Shown here: one piece after another, positions 59,592-64,000 of the stretch | Layout: each line of letters starts with the position of its first letter | How positions within the stretch are numbered: position 1 is the stretch's first letter | Origin: JANQPX01 sp050633905 | Lineage (GTDB): Bacteria; Pseudomonadota; Alphaproteobacteria; Geminicoccales; Geminicoccaceae | DNA: 64,000 nt | Assembly: GCA_050633905.1 (NCBI GenBank) | Contig: JBOEHJ010000023.1 | Coordinates: 62,001 to 126,000, forward strand | Reading direction: 5' to 3' | Position numbers and translations under genes: made by a program | The notes under the pieces: model-generated | What the model was told of the DNA's origin: nothing | The model's database searches: none | What the model saw: only the letters and a program-made list of their open reading frames with translations

Positions 59592-59660
59592 GCCCACATC
59601 AATGGTGTGACCACGTCATTGGGTTGGGACCGTTGTCGAAGGACGCTCTCTTGTTGTTCT
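59586..59660 (+). repeat. Dispersed intergenic repeat, copy 7
   Basis: GGCATGCCCACATCAATGG starts next to the TSUP start, and TTGGGACCGTTGTCGAAGGACG matches copy 3 in the middle. GGGTTTGCGG is its degenerate right block, and GGTCCTTCG follows. It is the only copy that does not start at a stop codon. It faces away from the permease gene and lies between the permease and the MmgE/PrpD gene on the same strand. Confidence 0.6.
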
Positions 59661-59734
59661 CGGGTTTGCGGTCCTTCGTCGGCACCAAGGCGAGGTCTTG
59701 TTCTCGAATAGACGACATAATCGGGCGTACGAGG

Positions 59735-61108
59735 TCAGACGCCGAGCGACGCCAGCGGGCGCGCGTCGAAGGGCGTATCATCGGTGAACAACTCCATCGC
59801 AAATTCTTCAAGTAAGCCCGCGACCGCCGGTCGCCCGGAGAAGGTTAGGTTGGCGTTGGCTTTGGTGAGGATGTTGGTTCGGGTCATTGGCTCCTTGGTG
59901 CCACCGCGGAGTTGGGGCTGGCGTTCTTCGATGGTGCTGCCATCCTTGAGTTCGGCGCGGATATGGCCGGTGTAATTCCGGGGGTATTCGTTGTCAGGAT
60001 CGATCACGTAAATGACCTTGGCCGCGATCGCGAGGGCTTGAGCGTTGCTTACGGCCTCTTCCGTGAACTCGGCAAGGCCGGCATCGCCATGAAGGAGGCC
60101 GGCGGCGATGGTGTAGGGGGAGGAGAATTTCGCGGCATAGGCGGTGGGTGGTTTTTGTTTGAGAGCAAGCGGCTCCCAGAGACGATGCACGGTGCCTTCG
60201 CCGACCTCGCAGGTGATGTTGACGATATCCTCAGGATTCAACCCCTTCTCCTTCAGGCGCACGGCGCAGTCGATGAAGGGTTGGGTCATGGTTCCACAGG
60301 CATAGGGTTTGAACGCGACATTGGCGGCCTGCCAGGTCTCGCCAAGACCAGCTGTCAGATGCGAAAAATCCGGGGTGATCGAGGGGGCGAAGGCTGTGAA
60401 CAGACCGTGGGTTCCCTCGATCACTGTCTTCGGTCCGTTGAAGCTAGCAGCGCCCATCTGGGCGGCGCGAATGCCGGATTGCGCGGCCCACCCTGCATGC
60501 ATGCGCTTGGTCCAGCTGCCATCGGCGAGATATTCGATGATCCCCGCCGCCATCGAGCCGGCAACGCCGAGCGTGTCTTGGATCTGTTTTCGCGTTTGTC
60601 CCATCGCAGCCGCAACGCCTGCCGCAGCCCCCATGGTGCCGAGGATGGCAGTCGGGTGAAAGCCAGCGGCATGCACGCCTTTGCCCGCGACCATGCCGAG
60701 ACGATTGGCAACCTCGATGCCGACCACCAGGCCCTTGGCGACATCGGCATTGGTAAGTTTCAACGCCTCGCCCGCGGCAAACAGGGCGGGCACGATGACC
60801 ACGCCTGTATGTACAGGACAACCCTCGAAGGTGTTGTCGTAATCCTCGCCATGGCCACAAGTGCCATTGATGACGGCAGCGCCAGCGATATCGAATGTTT
60901 CCTTGAGGCCCCAGACGGTGCAGGCCCCGCGCGCATCGAAAGCCGTTCGAACGGCGCGCCCGTAATCTGTATCGAGCGCGGCGATCGTGAGCGCGACTGT
61001 ATCGATGACCGTATTTTCAACCGCAATGCGCGCCACATCCGGTATCTGTTGGATGGTGAGGCTTTCGATCCAATCGGCCAGAAGGGCGGAACGGGTAGGC
61101 TCGGTCAC
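59735..61108 (-). CDS. MmgE/PrpD-family protein (first of three)
   Basis: The protein has 457 residues from a GTG with AAAGGAT upstream. The MmgE/PrpD family includes 2-methylcitrate dehydratase, iminodisuccinate epimerase and cis-aconitate decarboxylase. The typical motifs are GTCGHGEDYDNTFEG near residue 92, SIVLA-like FHPTAILGTMGAAAGVAAAMG at 150-170, and AHAGWAAQSGIRAAQMGA later. The active-site histidines in HGEDYDNT and KPYACG appear conserved. A lyase or epimerase for a dicarboxylic acid is likely, but which one is unclear. Ten bp separate it from the second MmgE gene. Confidence 0.87.
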   Translation of the reverse strand: MTEPTRSALLADWIESLTIQQIPDVARIAVENTVIDTVALTIAALDTDYGRAVRTAFDARGACTVWGLKETFDIAGAAVINGTCGHGEDYDNTFEGCPVHTGVVIVPALFAAGEALKLTNADVAKGLVVGIEVANRLGMVAGKGVHAAGFHPTAILGTMGAAAGVAAAMGQTRKQIQDTLGVAGSMAAGIIEYLADGSWTKRMHAGWAAQSGIRAAQMGAASFNGPKTVIEGTHGLFTAFAPSITPDFSHLTAGLGETWQAANVAFKPYACGTMTQPFIDCAVRLKEKGLNPEDIVNITCEVGEGTVHRLWEPLALKQKPPTAYAAKFSSPYTIAAGLLHGDAGLAEFTEEAVSNAQALAIAAKVIYVIDPDNEYPRNYTGHIRAELKDGSTIEERQPQLRGGTKEPMTRTNILTKANANLTFSGRPAVAGLLEEFAMELFTDDTPFDARPLASLGV

Positions 61109-61118
61109 GGTTTATCCT

Positions 61119-62504
61119 TTATCCATTGCGAAATGCCGAAAGGGTGCTGATATCGGCTGCGTTGTTCAGATCATCACAAAAATCGAGCAGCGCTCTTGCC
61201 CGACCTTCCGGCCAGCCACCATAGGCGACGTTCGAGAAAAATTTCTGGACGATCTCGTCACGGGTCAGCGGTTCATACATGCCGCCGCGCATATGCGGTT
61301 GATCATAGATCAAAATCTCGCCCGATTTGAGCGTCACCTTGAGATGCCCGGAATAGTTTTTTGGGTACTCGTTATCGGGATCGATCCGGTAGCTGATTTT
61401 CTGAGCCAATGCCAGTAAGTGAGGCTCGCGCGTTTTGGCGTCATCGAATTGAGCGAGGCCCGCATCATCCTCATAGAAACCGAGCGCCATGCAAAACGGC
61501 ATGGAGAATTTGGCGGCGTAGCCCGAAGGCGGCTCGTGCTTGGCGTCAAGCGGCTCCCAAAGTCGATGCACCAGACCCTCACCGGTATCACAGAGAATGT
61601 GTTCGATGTCATCGGCGTGAATACCGTCGCGTCCGAGCTGCCTAGCGCAATCGATATAGGGATGGATCATGGTGCCGCAAGCATAGGGCTTAAACACGAT
61701 TTTCGTCATGTACCAGTCTTCGCCCAGCCCCTCGGTCAGATGGCAGTAGTCAGGCGTCGCCGTTGGCGCAAACGTTCGGAAAAAATTATGCGCGCCGTCG
61801 AAGACGGTTCGGGGAGCGAAAAAACCTGTCTTGGCGATCATCGCCGCCTTCAGGCCGGATTGTGCGGCCCAGCCGGGATGCAGGCGTTTGGTCCAGGCAC
61901 CATCGGTCAGATATTCGATGATGCCGGATGACAGGCTAGCGGCGATGCCAAAAGCAGCTGTGACCCGATCACGGTCAAGGCCAAGCGCCACGCTTGCGCC
62001 GGCAGCAGCGCCGAGCGTTCCAATCACGCCGACCGGATGGAATCCTGCTCGGTGCATATGGCCGGCGGCGACATGATTGAGACGGCAAACGGCTTCGAGG
62101 CCAGCTGCGATGCCGAGCAGGGTTTGTGGACCGGAAAGCTCGAACCGCTCGCCGGCTGCAAGCACGGCGGGGATGACCATCGCACCGACGCGGATCGGAG
62201 CACCCTCAAGCGTATCGTCGAAATCCTCGCCGTGGATGGCCACACCATTGGTAAGCGCTGCGTCCTGCATGCTTAGCGATCCGGCATGGCCGAGCGCTGT
62301 GCAGGGGCCCTCACCATCGACGCTTTCCAGAATTTGCCGCATATAAACCGATCGCCTTGCAGCAATGCAAAGACCGGTGGCGTCGATCAGGTCTCTGGTT
62401 GCGATCTCGATGACATCCGCCGGTAGCACGTCCGGCGTAAGACTGGCGAGAAAATCCGAAAATTGTTCGGCGACAGTCTCGCTTGGTTCGGGCTTGTCGT
62501 TCAT
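61119..62504 (-). CDS. MmgE/PrpD-family protein (second of three)
   Basis: The 461-residue paralogue has GVAIHGEDFDDTLEGAPIRV, GFHPVGVIGTLGAAAGASVALG and WTKRLHPGWAAQSGLKAAMI. The pattern matches the first copy along its length. With the first it forms a tandem pair. Both continue leftward, and a third copy starts at the right edge with an SDR between. The divergence of the copies means they do not share one substrate by default. Confidence 0.87.
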   Translation of the reverse strand: MNDKPEPSETVAEQFSDFLASLTPDVLPADVIEIATRDLIDATGLCIAARRSVYMRQILESVDGEGPCTALGHAGSLSMQDAALTNGVAIHGEDFDDTLEGAPIRVGAMVIPAVLAAGERFELSGPQTLLGIAAGLEAVCRLNHVAAGHMHRAGFHPVGVIGTLGAAAGASVALGLDRDRVTAAFGIAASLSSGIIEYLTDGAWTKRLHPGWAAQSGLKAAMIAKTGFFAPRTVFDGAHNFFRTFAPTATPDYCHLTEGLGEDWYMTKIVFKPYACGTMIHPYIDCARQLGRDGIHADDIEHILCDTGEGLVHRLWEPLDAKHEPPSGYAAKFSMPFCMALGFYEDDAGLAQFDDAKTREPHLLALAQKISYRIDPDNEYPKNYSGHLKVTLKSGEILIYDQPHMRGGMYEPLTRDEIVQKFFSNVAYGGWPEGRARALLDFCDDLNNAADISTLSAFRNG

Positions 62505-62627
62505 CGGTATCTACTCTTATGACGGCTGCAACGGGAATGTCCCGAAAGCATCGGCCTGTTGAGGATTGGTTTTTTGGCATGGCGGCATTAGGGCTGTCCA
62601 TGCATCGAGGCCTGCTTAGAGGAGAGA

Positions 62628-63392
62628 ATGATGACGGTGACCTCGCCCATGGAAAGCCTGGAGGGGAAAGTTGCGCTGGTGACAGGTGCCTCCCGGAGAA
62701 TCGGTCGTTCGACGGCGCTTGGTCTTGCTCGCCATGGCGCTGATCTCGTGATCACTGCGCGTTCGGCTGTCGAAGAAATCCAGGCCGTGGCCGAAGAGAT
62801 CCGGGCGATCGGCCAAAACGCGACCGTCGTTATGGGCGATGTTACCGACGAGAGCGATGTCGAAAGGATCGCTGGCGAGGCGAAGACCGCCCATGGCCGG
62901 ATCGATGTGTTGGTCAACAACGCCGCCGTTCGAAAACAAGCGCCCTTCCTGGAGATGACGCTTTCGGAATGGCGGGAGATTCATGCCGTTATTCTTGATG
63001 GCGCGTTTTTGATGAGCCGCGCCATCCTCCCCATGATGCTCGAACAGGGCGGCGGCACGATCTTGAATATCGGCGGCATGACCGGCCATACCGGAGCCAA
63101 AGAACGCGCCCATGTCTGTGCGGCCAAAGCCGGGATCGTCGGGCTCACCAAGGCGATTGCAGTCGAGTTTGCAGATCGCGGCATCACGGCAAATTGCATC
63201 GTGCCGGGAAAGATCGGCGGCAAGCGATCGGCCACCTCCGGTGCATCCCCGAATATCGGTGCGTCGATCCCGCTTGGACGGGAAGGAGACATCGAAGAGG
63301 CCGCCGGCATGATCGTCAGCATGTGCCTTCCCCATGCGCGCTTCACGACCGGGCAAAGCGTGCATGTCTCGGGCGGGCTCTATATGCCCTGA
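62628..63392 (+). CDS. SDR-family oxidoreductase-like protein lacking the catalytic Tyr
   Basis: The 254-residue Rossmann protein has GASRRIGRSTALGLARHGADL (nucleotide-binding) and VLVNNAAVRKQAPFLEMTLSEW. However, the site that should read S...YxxxK is NIGGMTGHTGAKERAHVCAAKAGIVGL. Ser becomes Gly and Tyr becomes Val, while Lys is kept. The FabG-like C-terminus, GQSVHVSGGLYMP, is present. GAGGAGAG precedes ATG. It lies between the second and third MmgE/PrpD genes, facing away from the second and converging with the third (13-bp overlap). Confidence 0.82.
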   Translation: MMTVTSPMESLEGKVALVTGASRRIGRSTALGLARHGADLVITARSAVEEIQAVAEEIRAIGQNATVVMGDVTDESDVERIAGEAKTAHGRIDVLVNNAAVRKQAPFLEMTLSEWREIHAVILDGAFLMSRAILPMMLEQGGGTILNIGGMTGHTGAKERAHVCAAKAGIVGLTKAIAVEFADRGITANCIVPGKIGGKRSATSGASPNIGASIPLGREGDIEEAAGMIVSMCLPHARFTTGQSVHVSGGLYMP

Positions 63393-64000
63393 ACTGGTGT
63401 CCTCGATTCAGGCGTCCAAAGCGATCGAAGTTTGTTGACGTCATCCAGGGCCTCGATCGTTCTGACAGCCTCGATCAGGGCGCCAGTTTTTTTAACCCCG
63501 AGGATCGGCAAGATGAGATCTTTCGCCTTGGCTTCGACCTCGCTCTCGGACATCGGATTGTCGGGCGTGCCGAGAACCGCGCGCGTATGGTGTCGAAAAG
63601 ATCTGCCGTCGATCATATCAACCTCGATGATCGCCTGCCTTGCCGGCTTGGCCAGGGTCAGCTCAGGACTGGGGATGGCTTCGATCTTTTTTCGGGTTGC
63701 AAGAACAGCCGGATCCTGCATGCGAGCAATGTCGTGTGAAGAGGCGAAGGTGATGCCACCATCCACCAACGCGAGTGCGATCAGATGCTGAAGACAGACA
63801 TCGGGCATGTCACGATCATCCACAATCACAAACCTGTCGTCGGGGAGAATGGCCCTGACGTTGCTGATGGTCTCGGGGGTGATTTGGTGTTCGTCGATCA
63901 GTGCCGTGATGGAATCGAGGGCGGCCTGGATCGGTGAGCCGACGCACCATTTCTTGATCGAGGCTGCCATGATTTCAAAGCGCTCGCCGAGGCCATCAAT
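63380..64000 (-). CDS. MmgE/PrpD-family protein (third), truncated by the window end
   Basis: The C-terminal 206 residues of a protein whose frame is open to the window edge (base 64000). The family features are SIKKWCVGSPIQAALDSI, SSHDIARMQDPAVLATRKKI and LGTPDNPMSESEVEAKAKDL. An ATG at 63970 is an internal Met, not the start: the sequence upstream (GLGERFEI) continues in frame. Its stop is 13 bp inside the SDR gene end, so the two converge. Its substrate is unknown. Confidence 0.83.
   Translation of the reverse strand: MDGLGERFEIMAASIKKWCVGSPIQAALDSITALIDEHQITPETISNVRAILPDDRFVIVDDRDMPDVCLQHLIALALVDGGITFASSHDIARMQDPAVLATRKKIEAIPSPELTLAKPARQAIIEVDMIDGRSFRHHTRAVLGTPDNPMSESEVEAKAKDLILPILGVKKTGALIEAVRTIEALDDVNKLRSLWTPESRTPVQGI

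Noticed and set aside
59912..61150. Long plus-strand frame (412 codons) opposite the first MmgE/PrpD gene
   Set aside because: Antisense to a well-supported gene. The translation has no recognisable domain and reads like complement-strand shadow.
1..64000. CRISPR arrays, tRNA or rRNA genes, transposases, prophage genes
   Set aside because: No regularly spaced identical repeats, no cloverleaf or rRNA signature stretches, and no transposase or phage structural motifs were recognised by eye. A covariance-model scan could not be run.

Overview
The window reads as one chromosomal stretch of an alphaproteobacterium. The evidence is a sat-aprMBA sulfur cluster of the kind known from marine Alphaproteobacteria and other sulfur oxidisers, an Anbu proteasome-like operon, DUF1127 proteins, TRAP and ABC transporters and an inositol cluster. 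Genes are closely packed on both strands. I see no rRNA, tRNA, CRISPR array, complete insertion sequence or prophage. Species-level placement is not possible from the sequence alone. A Rhodospirillales or SAR116-like relative is a guess.

Layout. 1-6.4 kb: sulfur metabolism, with the end of a PAPS-reductase-like gene, sat, a MazG-like pyrophosphohydrolase, a metallophosphoesterase and aprMBA. 6.9-10.6 kb: a large chemoreceptor followed by a secreted Cache-like protein. 11.2-19.7 kb: an ABC exporter, a cupin, two VOC genes leading into a class D beta-lactamase homologue, an EamA permease, a divergent DUF1127/LysR pair and a YcaQ-type DNA glycosylase. 19.8-23.8 kb: the four-gene Anbu operon. 23.9-27.7 kb: copper chaperone PCuAC with a DUF2946-like partner, an FAH-family hydrolase, a small secreted protein behind an OmpR/PhoB-like box array, and gene debris. 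27.9-35.4 kb: a TPR protein, an orphan ParA, cupins, a second DUF1127/LysR pair, rsgA and DUF2277. 35.5-38.6 kb: a TRAP transporter. 38.6-40.4 kb: a MOSC protein and an SDR-like protein.

40.6-51.8 kb is a carbohydrate/inositol regulon. A class II aldolase, iolB, iolC and iolD run leftward. Two Gfo/Idh/MocA dehydrogenases run rightward from the same control region. A LacI-family regulator and a sugar ABC importer follow. Two near-identical perfect palindromes with the core TTTGCAACCGGTTGCAAA sit in the two divergent control regions, which fits one LacI regulator controlling uptake, catabolism and itself. 51.9-54.7 kb is the phage-shock system: pspF diverges from a sigma-54 promoter, a small membrane ORF and pspABC. 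54.8-64 kb holds DNA polymerase II, a four-module rhodanese protein with a TSUP permease, and a group of three MmgE/PrpD proteins with an SDR-like protein.

The least expected signal is a dispersed intergenic repeat of roughly 70-115 bp. I found seven copies by eye, at about 3.9, 13.05, 32.9, 40.4, 51.9, 54.7 and 59.6 kb. Six of them begin at or within about 15 bp of a stop codon. The left block is close to GGCATGGCCACATCAT and the right block to GGTATGCGGCCAAGTTTTC. Other points worth a look are the native histidine run in PspC, the unannotated small ORF between the psp sigma-54 promoter and pspA, the repeated DUF1127/LysR arrangement, two SDR-fold proteins without the catalytic Tyr/Lys pair, and the hairpins placed between binding-protein and permease genes in both transport operons.
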